From positions 1-41,139 of the forward strand of contig CALXNP010000011.1 of NCBI GenBank assembly GCA_944389785.1: DNA of 41,139 nt. The letters run 5' to 3'. Numbering within the stretch: position 1 is the first letter of the stretch; the number at the start of each line of letters is the position of its first letter. Under the pieces are notes generated by a model. That model had not been told where the DNA came from. It did no database searches and saw only the letters and a program-made list of their open reading frames with translations. The position numbers were made by a program, and so were the translations under genes. The stretch is from an uncultured Anaerobiospirillum sp. (GTDB lineage: Bacteria > Pseudomonadota > Gammaproteobacteria > Enterobacterales > Succinivibrionaceae). Below are positions 17,091 through 24,535 of the stretch, in pieces.

Positions 17091-18344
17091 CTACATTTTA
17101 TGAATATCATCCACACCATCTGGATCAAATTCTGATGTGGCATTAATAAGTTTTGGCTTGTTTAAATTCCAATAAGGAGAAAGCTCTCTTAGTCTTTGAA
17201 TAATACCTGGTAAAACTTTTAAGGTTTCATCAATTTCTTGCTCAGTGGTAAAACGAGATAAAGAGAAGCGTATAGTACCATGAGCTGCACTAAATGGAAT
17301 ACCCATAGCCTGCATTACATGGGATGGCTCTAATGATTCAGAAGAACATGCAGAACCAGATGAACAAGCAATACCATACTCATTTAACATTAAAATAATA
17401 GCTTCACCTTCAACATACTTAAATGCTACATTTAAAGTATTTGGTGTGCGATTATCTCTATCACCAGTCACAATAACTTCAGGAATTTGACTTACAATAC
17501 CAGCTTCAAGCTTATCACGCAACTTTTTAACACGAGTATTTAACTCATCTAAATGAGCTTTAGCAAGTTCACAAGCTACACCTAAACCTACAATGTATGG
17601 CACATTTTCAGTACCTGCACGACGACCACGTTCTTGATGACCACCATGTAAATATGGTAAAAATCTAGTGCCACGTCTTACATAAAGTACACCAATACCC
17701 TTAGGTGCATGTAATTTATGTCCAGAAAATGACAACATATTCACACCAGTATTCTTAACATCAATTGGCATCTTACCCACAATTTGTACAGCATCACTGT
17801 GAAATAAAACACCACGCTCACGAGCTATTTGAGATAAGGTAGGAATGTCATAAACATTTCCGGTTTCATTATTAGCCCACATTAATGAAGCTAGTGCGGT
17901 TTTATCGGTTAATAAGCTTGCAAATTCATCGTTGTCGATATCACCATTGGCCTTTGCATTAACATATTTAACCTTAACACCTCTTGCCTCTAAGAATGAG
18001 CAAGTATCAATAATAGCAGGATGCTCTAAATGAGTAGTAACAATTTCATCTTTTTGCTTTTGTGTCCATAAAGCAGTCCACAAAGCAGTATTGTCTGACT
18101 CTGTTGCACAAGAGGTAAAAATAATTTCATCAGGATATTGAGCACCAATTAAATCAGCAACCTGCTCACGAGCTTTTGCTATTGCCTTTGCTACAGGTGC
18201 ACCAAAACCATGCTGAGATGAAGCATTACCAAAATAAGTAGTAAAATAAGGCATCATAGCTTCTACTACTTTAGGATCAATCATAGTAGTGGCATTGTTA
18301 TCTAAATAGATACCTTTGCCTGCATACATATCTCTATTATCCAT
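17091..18344 (-). CDS. nifS: Cysteine desulfurase, NifS type
   Basis: A 417-residue PLP enzyme that takes sulfur from cysteine for Fe-S cluster assembly. It starts YLDNNATT. The PLP lysine is K210 in SFSGHKLHAPKG and the persulfide cysteine is C333 in SSGSACSS; an extra Cys (C327) lies in the same loop. RRAGTEN near 241 and EPSHVM near 339 fit the family. The C-terminal tail of about 35 residues (YWNLNKPKL to DDIHKM) is longer than in E. coli IscS. It follows nifU by 4 bases, and with no iscA, hscBA or fdx nearby this is a minimal NIF-type system like that of Helicobacter. It probably does general Fe-S assembly, since no nitrogenase genes are visible. Confidence 0.95.
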   Translation of the reverse strand: MDNRDMYAGKGIYLDNNATTMIDPKVVEAMMPYFTTYFGNASSQHGFGAPVAKAIAKAREQVADLIGAQYPDEIIFTSCATESDNTALWTALWTQKQKDEIVTTHLEHPAIIDTCSFLEARGVKVKYVNAKANGDIDNDEFASLLTDKTALASLMWANNETGNVYDIPTLSQIARERGVLFHSDAVQIVGKMPIDVKNTGVNMLSFSGHKLHAPKGIGVLYVRRGTRFLPYLHGGHQERGRRAGTENVPYIVGLGVACELAKAHLDELNTRVKKLRDKLEAGIVSQIPEVIVTGDRDNRTPNTLNVAFKYVEGEAIILMLNEYGIACSSGSACSSESLEPSHVMQAMGIPFSAAHGTIRFSLSRFTTEQEIDETLKVLPGIIQRLRELSPYWNLNKPKLINATSEFDPDGVDDIHKM

Positions 18345-18348
18345 ATTC

Positions 18349-19257
18349 TTACCTTGTTACTACCTTAATTTCACGACCAATTTTTTCTTTAAGTTTTGTA
18401 GCAATAAAGTTTAAAGTCATATCCTTTAACATACCATTAGCTACAGGACCTTCAAGCTTAACGCAAACTTCATCACCACTGATAGCTGTTAACTCAAGAC
18501 TGCTGCCATCTTTTGGCAATCCTGCAGCTACCTCTGCTACAATTGCTTTAGTATCTTCATAAATTGCAGATGACTTACTTCCTTCATCTAAAGCAAAATT
18601 AGCCTCTTTAATTGAGCTTGCTGTAGTAATTTTAATTGATGGTATTTCAGTTGGCACGTAACCTGGGCGTGGTACTCCACACTTTTCAAGATCAACCCAA
18701 ACCTCATCAATAATCTCTTCTATACGCATGTGACATGACATACAGCCACCACCTGCTTTGGTATAATGAGTTACATCTTCAACTGTAGTTAAGTGGTTTT
18801 CCCATACTACCTTTTTGATTTTATTTACACCAACACCAAAACAGTGACATACAATTTCACCATCATCATGGGCATGCTCATAACTCTTACCATGATAATG
18901 AGCAATAGCAGCATCTAAAGCTTCACGTCCCATAACAGAGCAATGCATTTTCTCAGGAGGCAATCCACCTAAATAATCTGCAATTTCTTGATTGGTAATT
19001 TTTTCTGCCTCTTGTAAACTCTTGCCCTTAACCATCTCAGTCAAGGCAGAAGATGAGGCAATAGCACTACCACAACCATAAGTTTGAAAAGCTGCATCCT
19101 CAATAACATTAGTAACAGGATTAATTTTAAGCATTAAGCGTAAAGCATCACCACAAATTATTGAGCCTACATCACCAATAGCATTAGCATCTTCAATAAT
19201 GCGTGCATTTCTTGGATGTAAAAAGTGATCTCTAACTTTGTCTGAATAATCCCACAT
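18349..19257 (-). CDS. nifU: Fe-S scaffold NifU with degenerate C-terminal Nfu domain
   Basis: A 302-residue three-domain scaffold. Residues 1-128 are IscU-like, with the cluster ligands C35 (ICGD), C62 (YGCGSA) and C106 (MHCSVM). Residues 132-185 are a BFD-like [2Fe-2S] domain with C137, C139, C172 and C175. Residues 235-302 align with the Nfu domain (KDGSSLEL, then VCVKLEG and DMTL), but the CxxC that binds a cluster in NifU is replaced: the loop reads EGPVANGM, with Val and Gly where the two cysteines belong. The N-terminal and central cluster sites are intact, so the protein should still act as scaffold for the adjacent NifS. A strong AAGGAAGG ribosome site precedes the ATG. See findings for the lost CxxC. 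Confidence 0.93.
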   Translation of the reverse strand: MWDYSDKVRDHFLHPRNARIIEDANAIGDVGSIICGDALRLMLKINPVTNVIEDAAFQTYGCGSAIASSSALTEMVKGKSLQEAEKITNQEIADYLGGLPPEKMHCSVMGREALDAAIAHYHGKSYEHAHDDGEIVCHCFGVGVNKIKKVVWENHLTTVEDVTHYTKAGGGCMSCHMRIEEIIDEVWVDLEKCGVPRPGYVPTEIPSIKITTASSIKEANFALDEGSKSSAIYEDTKAIVAEVAAGLPKDGSSLELTAISGDEVCVKLEGPVANGMLKDMTLNFIATKLKEKIGREIKVVTR

Positions 19258-19288
19258 ATTTTTCCTTCCTTAACATTATGGGTAAATT

Positions 19289-19516
19289 TTAGTAACGTTT
19301 AAAGCCTTCTTTTTCAAGATCTGCCCATACTTCATCTAAAATAGTTTCAATTGTCATATGACAAGACATACAGCCACCACCTGCTTTAGTCTCTCTTACC
19401 ACATCATCAACTTCTTTTAGCTTTAAATCATAAATAGCTTTTTTGATGGTAAAGTTATCAACATTCATGCAATAACAAACGGTATCATGATTTTCTTCAA
19501 ATGGATATGTGGACAT
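19289..19516 (-). CDS. Stand-alone BFD-like [2Fe-2S] protein, paralogue of the NifU central domain
   Basis: A 75-residue protein made of a single BFD-like domain with the four ligands C14, C16, C49 and C52 (VCYC and GGGCMSCHM). It closely repeats the central domain of the NifU encoded next: KAGGGCMSCHM, then IE, DEVW and DLEK recur in register. It is the first gene of the operon, 31 bases before nifU, with an AAAGGAG ribosome site. It probably carries electrons or a cluster for assembly by NifU/NifS; a bacterioferritin-associated ferredoxin role is the alternative. It looks like a duplication of the nifU middle segment. Confidence 0.85.
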   Translation of the reverse strand: MSTYPFEENHDTVCYCMNVDNFTIKKAIYDLKLKEVDDVVRETKAGGGCMSCHMTIETILDEVWADLEKEGFKRY

Positions 19517-19828
19517 AAACCTTGCTCCTTTATAAAATTAATTTTCTAACTTCTAAATATTTGAAATTATTTTAGAACTTTTTTATAAAATTATCTAAAG
19601 AAATTAACTGCAAATGACTATCATATGATAAAGGCTACTTTTTTTTCAAAATTAAATAAAATTAAAATAAAAATATTTTTTTAAAATTATCAATAAGTTA
19701 AACTAAAAATATCTATAATCATATGTGATATATAACAAATATCTTATTTTTGCATTTGCCAAAAAAAATCATTTACAGTTAATATAATATTAAACTTGAT
19801 TTATTAAGTTGATTTAATAATATTCAAC
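19517..19828. promoter_or_regulatory. 312-base region upstream of the Fe-S operon, with candidate operators
   Basis: No gene is seen. Going upstream from the operon there is an inverted repeat TTCTAAA-N13-TTTAGAA (19551-19577) inside a longer near-palindrome AACTTCTAAA / TTTTAGAACTT. Then comes a palindrome TATCATATGATA (19619-19630), overlapping a stretch on the minus strand (ATGATAGTCATT) that matches the core of a Fur box, about 12 of 19 positions. A -35-like TTGCAG is near 19611. The rest is A/T tracts and the end of the copA transcript. Regulation by iron or Fe-S status is plausible but unproven. Confidence 0.4.
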
Positions 19829-20041
19829 CTACTTAATTGCAGTAACTTTAAAATTTAAAGACTCAATAACATCTTGTAAAATACTATTATCAAGAGCTTC
19901 ATCACAACTGATATTTGCACATTTTTGCTCAAGACTAACATCAACCTTTTCTATACCAGGTATAGCCTCTAAAGCTTTATGTACAGCACTTGTACAATGA
20001 GAACAAGACATACCTTCAATCATAATTTGTTTATTAATCAT
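19829..20041 (-). CDS. Possible internally initiated CopZ-like copper chaperone (3' part of copA)
   Basis: Inside copA and in the same frame, AAAAGAGGT lies three bases before an ATG at 20041. Initiation there would give a 70-residue protein, starting MINKQIMIEGMSCSHC and ending with copA's own stop. Seventy residues is exactly the size of free CopZ chaperones, and the start coincides with the domain boundary. Either copA and copZ fused and the old copZ start survives, or both products are made from one gene. The ribosome site and ATG are seen directly; expression is inferred. E. coli reaches a similar outcome (a short CopA(Z)) by frameshifting at the other end of copA. Confidence 0.5.
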   Translation of the reverse strand: MINKQIMIEGMSCSHCTSAVHKALEAIPGIEKVDVSLEQKCANISCDEALDNSILQDVIESLNFKVTAIK

Positions 20042-22258
20042 AATACCTCTTTTATTAAAATCTAAACTTACACTTTTAGTTAAACTTAATCTTGCTGCAT
20101 TTAAAACTACAAAAATAGAGCTTAAACTCATTAAAGCAGCAGATAGCATAGGATTAAAGCTTAGCTTAAAGTTGTAATAAAATAAACCTGCAGCAATTGG
20201 TATACATATAATATTATAAACAAAGGCCCAAAATAAATTTTGCTTAATATTAACTAATATTTTGCGACTGATATTTATAGCTTTAACAATATTACTAAGC
20301 TTACTATCTAGTAAAATTACTTGTGCACTATTTAAAGCAATATCACTAGCTCCTGCTAAACTAATTCCTACATCTGCATAACTTAAAGCTGCTGCATCAT
20401 TAACACCATCTCCCACCATTAAAACTCTATGCTTACTCTCTTGTAAATTTTTCACATACAAGGCTTTAGCATCTGGCAACATATTAGCTTCAAAAATTTT
20501 AATACCAAGCCACTTACAGATACTTGAAGCTTTTTGCTCATTATCACCAGTGAGCATTATAGCTTCACAACCTAACTTATGTAATTGTTCAATAGCATAT
20601 TTACTATCGGCTCTTAAACTATCTCCTAAAACAAAGGCACATAAAAACTCTTGATTATGACATAGAGCAACAACACTATAGCCATTTGCTATATGTTCAT
20701 GTATTTGAGTAAGTATTGAGTTATCTACTGCTATGGCATAATGCTCTAAGCCCTTTATATTTAACAACTTATAATTTTGCTTAAAAATACTACCCTCAAT
20801 ACCCATAAGAGCAAGCTCTTTAAAATCACTTACAGTAAAAAGCTTTTTATCACAACTAAAAGCCTTAGCTATCGGATGGCTAGATAAAGCCTCAAGAGAA
20901 CTTGCTATGTGGGTATAGGATGCAAGCTTAGCACTATCTGCTCCAAACACTTTTATAATCTGCATATTTCCATAAGTTAAAGTACCTGTTTTATCAAATA
21001 CTACTGTGTTAATTTTAGCTAACAGCTCAATTACAGAAGTATTTTTAAATAAAATACCAAAACGTGAAGATAAAGCAAAACCACTTATAATAGCCGCTGG
21101 AGTTGCAAGGCCTAAAGCACAAGGGCAAGATACTACAAGTACACTTAAAGCAAAATTAAAAGCAATATTTATATCTTGTGTATAAAGATAATGTCCTAAA
21201 AAACTAAGTACTGATATTATAAAAATAGCAGGTACAAAATAAGCTGCAATGCTATCTGCAAGCTTAGCAATAGGAGCTTTTGTTGCTAAAGCTTCATCAA
21301 CTAAATTTATAATTTTATTATAAGTGCTATTTTCACCTACAGCACTTGCCTCAAAAACTAAATAACCACTTACTAAACTTGAAGCACTTAAAATTTGATC
21401 CCCAACTTGTTTTTTAATTAAAACACTCTCACCTGTTAATTTACTTTGATTACACAAACCATAGCCACTAATCACCACACCATCACATGGAGCATTCATA
21501 CCTGCTTTTAAGATAACCTTATCACCTATTTTTAAATCCAAAGCAGGAATAGTTTTACTATTATTATCAACTTCAATTATAGCCTCATCTACTCTCAAAG
21601 AAAGCAATGATTCTAAAGCACTTGAGCTTTTATGTTTTAGTTTTTGCTCTATAAACTTACCTATACTTACAAAGCAAATAATACAAGCTGCCGACTCAAA
21701 ATATAAAGGGTAAACTGTATGTAAAAGATGTACACTAGCATCTGCTTGTAATCGTAATAAAGATACACATGAATATATAAAAGAAGCAAGTGAACCTATA
21801 GCTACTAAGCTATCCATGTTAAAGCTACGCAATATTACTGATTTGACACCTGCTATAAGTAATTTATGGGAACAATAAAAAATAGCTAAAGTTAAAAATA
21901 ATTGTATATAGGCACTAGCTTTTGCACTAAGTGCCAAATCAACTCCCAACATAGGAAGCATTGATACACACAATAATATAACAGTAAAGATGATAGTCGC
22001 TATTAAATTATACTTATCTGTATTGAGAGTAAATTTAGTTCTATCACTAAATAAATAAGCATTATAACCTGCTTTTTTTATAGCCTCTATAATGTTATCA
22101 CTAGAGCATTTATTATTATCAAATTCAATATTTGCACTATGATCAAATAAATTTACCTTAACACTGCTAACACCACTACAGCTTAAAACAGCTTTATGTA
22201 CATTATGTACACAAGCTGCACAACTCATATTATCAACTTTAAGTTTAAGTTTCTGCAT
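19829..22258 (-). CDS. copA: Copper-translocating P1B-type ATPase with N- and C-terminal HMA domains
   Basis: An 809-residue heavy-metal ATPase. Residues 1-70 are an HMA domain with MSCAAC (C13, C16). The transport core has CPC at 378-380 followed by ALGLATPAA, the phosphorylated aspartate D422 in DKTGT, LTGDN and GDGVNDAAAL in the P and N domains, and the last helices with MLSAALMSLSSIFVVLNA, the P1B-1 (Cu+) signature. After the last helix a short linker leads into a second HMA domain, residues 740-809, with MSCSHC (C752, C755). Most CopA proteins carry HMA domains only at the N terminus. It is the last gene of the metal operon, 17 bases after the Zn/Cd-type ATPase gene, and exports Cu+ from the cytoplasm. 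The C-terminal domain may also be made separately (next entry). Confidence 0.95.
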   Translation of the reverse strand: MQKLKLKVDNMSCAACVHNVHKAVLSCSGVSSVKVNLFDHSANIEFDNNKCSSDNIIEAIKKAGYNAYLFSDRTKFTLNTDKYNLIATIIFTVILLCVSMLPMLGVDLALSAKASAYIQLFLTLAIFYCSHKLLIAGVKSVILRSFNMDSLVAIGSLASFIYSCVSLLRLQADASVHLLHTVYPLYFESAACIICFVSIGKFIEQKLKHKSSSALESLLSLRVDEAIIEVDNNSKTIPALDLKIGDKVILKAGMNAPCDGVVISGYGLCNQSKLTGESVLIKKQVGDQILSASSLVSGYLVFEASAVGENSTYNKIINLVDEALATKAPIAKLADSIAAYFVPAIFIISVLSFLGHYLYTQDINIAFNFALSVLVVSCPCALGLATPAAIISGFALSSRFGILFKNTSVIELLAKINTVVFDKTGTLTYGNMQIIKVFGADSAKLASYTHIASSLEALSSHPIAKAFSCDKKLFTVSDFKELALMGIEGSIFKQNYKLLNIKGLEHYAIAVDNSILTQIHEHIANGYSVVALCHNQEFLCAFVLGDSLRADSKYAIEQLHKLGCEAIMLTGDNEQKASSICKWLGIKIFEANMLPDAKALYVKNLQESKHRVLMVGDGVNDAAALSYADVGISLAGASDIALNSAQVILLDSKLSNIVKAINISRKILVNIKQNLFWAFVYNIICIPIAAGLFYYNFKLSFNPMLSAALMSLSSIFVVLNAARLSLTKSVSLDFNKRGIMINKQIMIEGMSCSHCTSAVHKALEAIPGIEKVDVSLEQKCANISCDEALDNSILQDVIESLNFKVTAIK

Positions 22259-22275
22259 AAAAATAAACCCTTTGT

Positions 22276-24126
22276 TTAAGCTTTTATTTTAGCAAAAGCC
22301 AAACTACGCATAGAGTTTAAGATAGAAATTATCAATAAGCCAACATCACCTAAAATCGCTAACCAAATATTAGCAAAACCAAAAGCACCAAGAGCTAAAA
22401 TTAAAGCTTTAACACCAATGATCAAAACTATATTTTCTATTGCTAATTTATAAGTTTTTTTGCTTATCTTTATAGCTTTAATAATTTTTAATAGATCATC
22501 ATTCATCACCACTACATCACTAGCTTCAACTGCTAATGCTGAGCCATTTTTACCCATAGCAATACCTACATCACTATTTGATAATACTGGAGCATCATTA
22601 ATACCATCACCTATAAAAGCTATTTCATGATAATCATGTTTCAATTTTTGTACTGTAGTTAATTTTTGCTCTGGCAAACACTCACTATAAACATTATTTG
22701 AATCAAGTTTAATTTTATTTGCAATTGCTTGTGCTGCCTGTTGCTTATCTCCTGTAATCATGTAAGGTTTAATACCTAATTGATCTAAACTCTTAATAAA
22801 AACAATAGCCTCTTCTTTAACACTATCACTAAGCTCAATAACAGCAAGTAAAGCATCATCTTGTGCTACATACACAACAGGTCCACTTTGATGTTGATTT
22901 TCAAGCTCTAACTTAAGCTTTTTTTGAATATAATTACCATTGCCTATATAAATATGGTGTTCACCATTAAAACCTTGAATACCTAAACCAGCTTGTTCTT
23001 GTATCTCACTAAGTTCACAAGCATTTACTCCTCGTTCATCACAATATTTAACTAAAGCTGTAGCTATTGGGTGATTTGAATTTTGCTCTAATGCTTTAAC
23101 ATAAGCTAAGACCTGTTGCTCATCTGTGTGACAAATAAAATTTTCAACACTTAATTCTCCTTTAGTAAGAGTACCTGTCTTATCTAAAGCTATTGCTTTT
23201 AATCTTGCTAAAATTTCAATGAAAATTGACCCTTTAACCATAACACCAATTTTAGAAATAGCACCTAATCCACCAAAAAAACTAAGAGGTACAGATAAAA
23301 CTAAAGCACAAGGACAGGATATAACTAAAAATATTAAAGCTCTATTGATCCAATCATCTTTATCAAGTCCATCAATAATAAAAGGCGCTATAGCTAAAAG
23401 AGCAGCCATTGTAACTACAACAGGAGTATAAAAAGCAGCAAAACGACTAATTAGAGCCTCAGGTTTAGACTTATTTAAAACACTATCTTCAACTAAAGCA
23501 ATAAGACGAGCTATTTGACTGTCACTATAGCGTTTGCTAACCTTAAAATCAAAAACCTTATCTTTATTGATACAACCTGATAAAACATTTTGACCTTGAG
23601 TAATATGATAAGGTTGTGATTCACCATTGACAGCACTAGTATCAAGTATAGCATTATCGCTTATTAATACACCATCTAAAGGTACACTATCACCTGCTAA
23701 TACTCGAACAACAGTACCTATTTTTACTTTACGAGGTAAACACTCACTAATACTGCCATCAGCATTAACAACCCTAGCTACGCTTGGTTTTAATTTAATT
23801 AAGCTAGTAATCTCTTTATGAGATTTAGCCTTAGCATAATCTTCAAAAGTTTGACCTATAAGGTAAAATATCATAATAGCTAAAGCTTCACTTAAATCTT
23901 GTAAGTAGATAGCACCAAAAGTAGCAATTGTCATCAAAAATTGCTCATTCATGCGTCTTCTTAGAATTAATGTATTAAAAGCTTTATAGATAATTTTATA
24001 AGATAAACTTAGATAGCATACTGCAAAAATGATAAATTTAAGAACATAACTTAAATTTAAATCTAACATCAATAAGATCATTACTATTATAGAAACAGCA
24101 AGTTTTATCTTTAATAGGTCAAACAT
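22276..24126 (-). CDS. Zn2+/Cd2+-type P1B ATPase lacking its own HMA domain (ZntA/CadA family)
   Basis: A 616-residue heavy-metal ATPase starting at MFDLLKIK (24126), chosen because GGAGG lies nine bases upstream; an upstream in-frame ATG at 24153 would overlap the previous gene and lacks such a site. Visible motifs are the A-domain NGES segment, CPC at 271-273 followed by ALVLSVPL, the phosphorylated D315 in DKTGTLT, GDGINDAPVL, and a last helix pair with GDVGLLIISILNSMR. The Asp there and the CPCALV form are P1B-2 (Zn/Cd/Pb) features. No N-terminal metal-binding domain is present; a free HMA protein is encoded 19 bases upstream, as if the usual N-terminal domain had been split off. Likely exports Zn2+ or Cd2+. 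Confidence 0.9.
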   Translation of the reverse strand: MFDLLKIKLAVSIIVMILLMLDLNLSYVLKFIIFAVCYLSLSYKIIYKAFNTLILRRRMNEQFLMTIATFGAIYLQDLSEALAIMIFYLIGQTFEDYAKAKSHKEITSLIKLKPSVARVVNADGSISECLPRKVKIGTVVRVLAGDSVPLDGVLISDNAILDTSAVNGESQPYHITQGQNVLSGCINKDKVFDFKVSKRYSDSQIARLIALVEDSVLNKSKPEALISRFAAFYTPVVVTMAALLAIAPFIIDGLDKDDWINRALIFLVISCPCALVLSVPLSFFGGLGAISKIGVMVKGSIFIEILARLKAIALDKTGTLTKGELSVENFICHTDEQQVLAYVKALEQNSNHPIATALVKYCDERGVNACELSEIQEQAGLGIQGFNGEHHIYIGNGNYIQKKLKLELENQHQSGPVVYVAQDDALLAVIELSDSVKEEAIVFIKSLDQLGIKPYMITGDKQQAAQAIANKIKLDSNNVYSECLPEQKLTTVQKLKHDYHEIAFIGDGINDAPVLSNSDVGIAMGKNGSALAVEASDVVVMNDDLLKIIKAIKISKKTYKLAIENIVLIIGVKALILALGAFGFANIWLAILGDVGLLIISILNSMRSLAFAKIKA

Positions 24127-24145
24127 ATAGTTATTCCTCCAAACT

Positions 24146-24373
24146 TTAATCACTAAAACTAATTGCTATATTATCTTCAAACTTTTTAGCAACAGAGAGT
24201 AATTGAGCCAAAATTTCATCCTCATCAGCATCATCATCTACTACTACAATTAACTTAGATAATGGAAAGTTAATAGCAACATCTTCAATACAATCTAAAT
24301 CAGCCATTAATTGCTCAAGTTCTTTTGCACAATGAGGACAATCTATACCTGTAATATCTAAACGTAATTTCAT
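24146..24373 (-). CDS. Free HMA-domain metal-binding protein, partner of the Zn/Cd-type ATPase
   Basis: A 75-residue protein made of one HMA (ferredoxin-like) domain: MKLRLDITGIDCPHCAKELE, with the metal-binding C12 and C15. The acidic Asp before the first Cys is typical of Zn/Cd ATPase HMA domains rather than copper ones. The start at 24373 is chosen because GAGGGAG lies five bases upstream; an upstream ATG at 24454 would add 27 residues unlike any HMA protein and would overlap the promoter. A DDDADEDE acidic patch near residue 50 may also bind metal. It is first in the operon and probably delivers metal to, or regulates, the adjacent ATPase. Confidence 0.82.
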   Translation of the reverse strand: MKLRLDITGIDCPHCAKELEQLMADLDCIEDVAINFPLSKLIVVVDDDADEDEILAQLLSVAKKFEDNIAISFSD

Positions 24374-24398
24374 AAAAACTCCCTCAAGTAGTTTAATA

Positions 24399-24450
24399 AT
24401 CAAATAATCTTTTGATAGTTTTATTATAGCATCAAATATTAGATTATCAA
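24399..24450 (-). promoter_or_regulatory. Promoter and possible operator of the metal-efflux operon
   Basis: On the minus strand TTGATA (24450-24445) and TATAAT (24428-24423) are 16 bases apart, a near-consensus sigma-70 promoter. The predicted start, about 24416, falls on an imperfect dyad ATCAAA-N6-TTTGAT (24399-24416) that could bind a metal-sensing repressor. No regulator gene is adjacent. Confidence 0.55.
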
Positions 24451-24535
24451 ACATTCTTTTGACTATTTAACTTAATTGACTAATTTTAAGTAAAAATCTA
24501 TCATGCTTATATATGAGCACAAATATGAGGTAATT

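Noticed and set aside
18349..19257. NifU/NifS as evidence for nitrogen fixation
   Set aside because: No nitrogenase genes are in the window and NIF-type systems serve general Fe-S assembly in several gut bacteria.
23219..23821. Plus-strand open frames of 60-70 codons within the Zn/Cd ATPase gene, and similar ones inside lon, aroA, ttcA, uspE, ppaC and glgX
   Set aside because: They are antisense shadows of strongly conserved genes, without ribosome sites or family resemblance.
24374..24454. Longer start for the free HMA protein at 24454
   Set aside because: The added 27 residues do not fit an HMA protein and the start would fall inside the predicted promoter; GAGGGAG before 24373 supports the shorter form.
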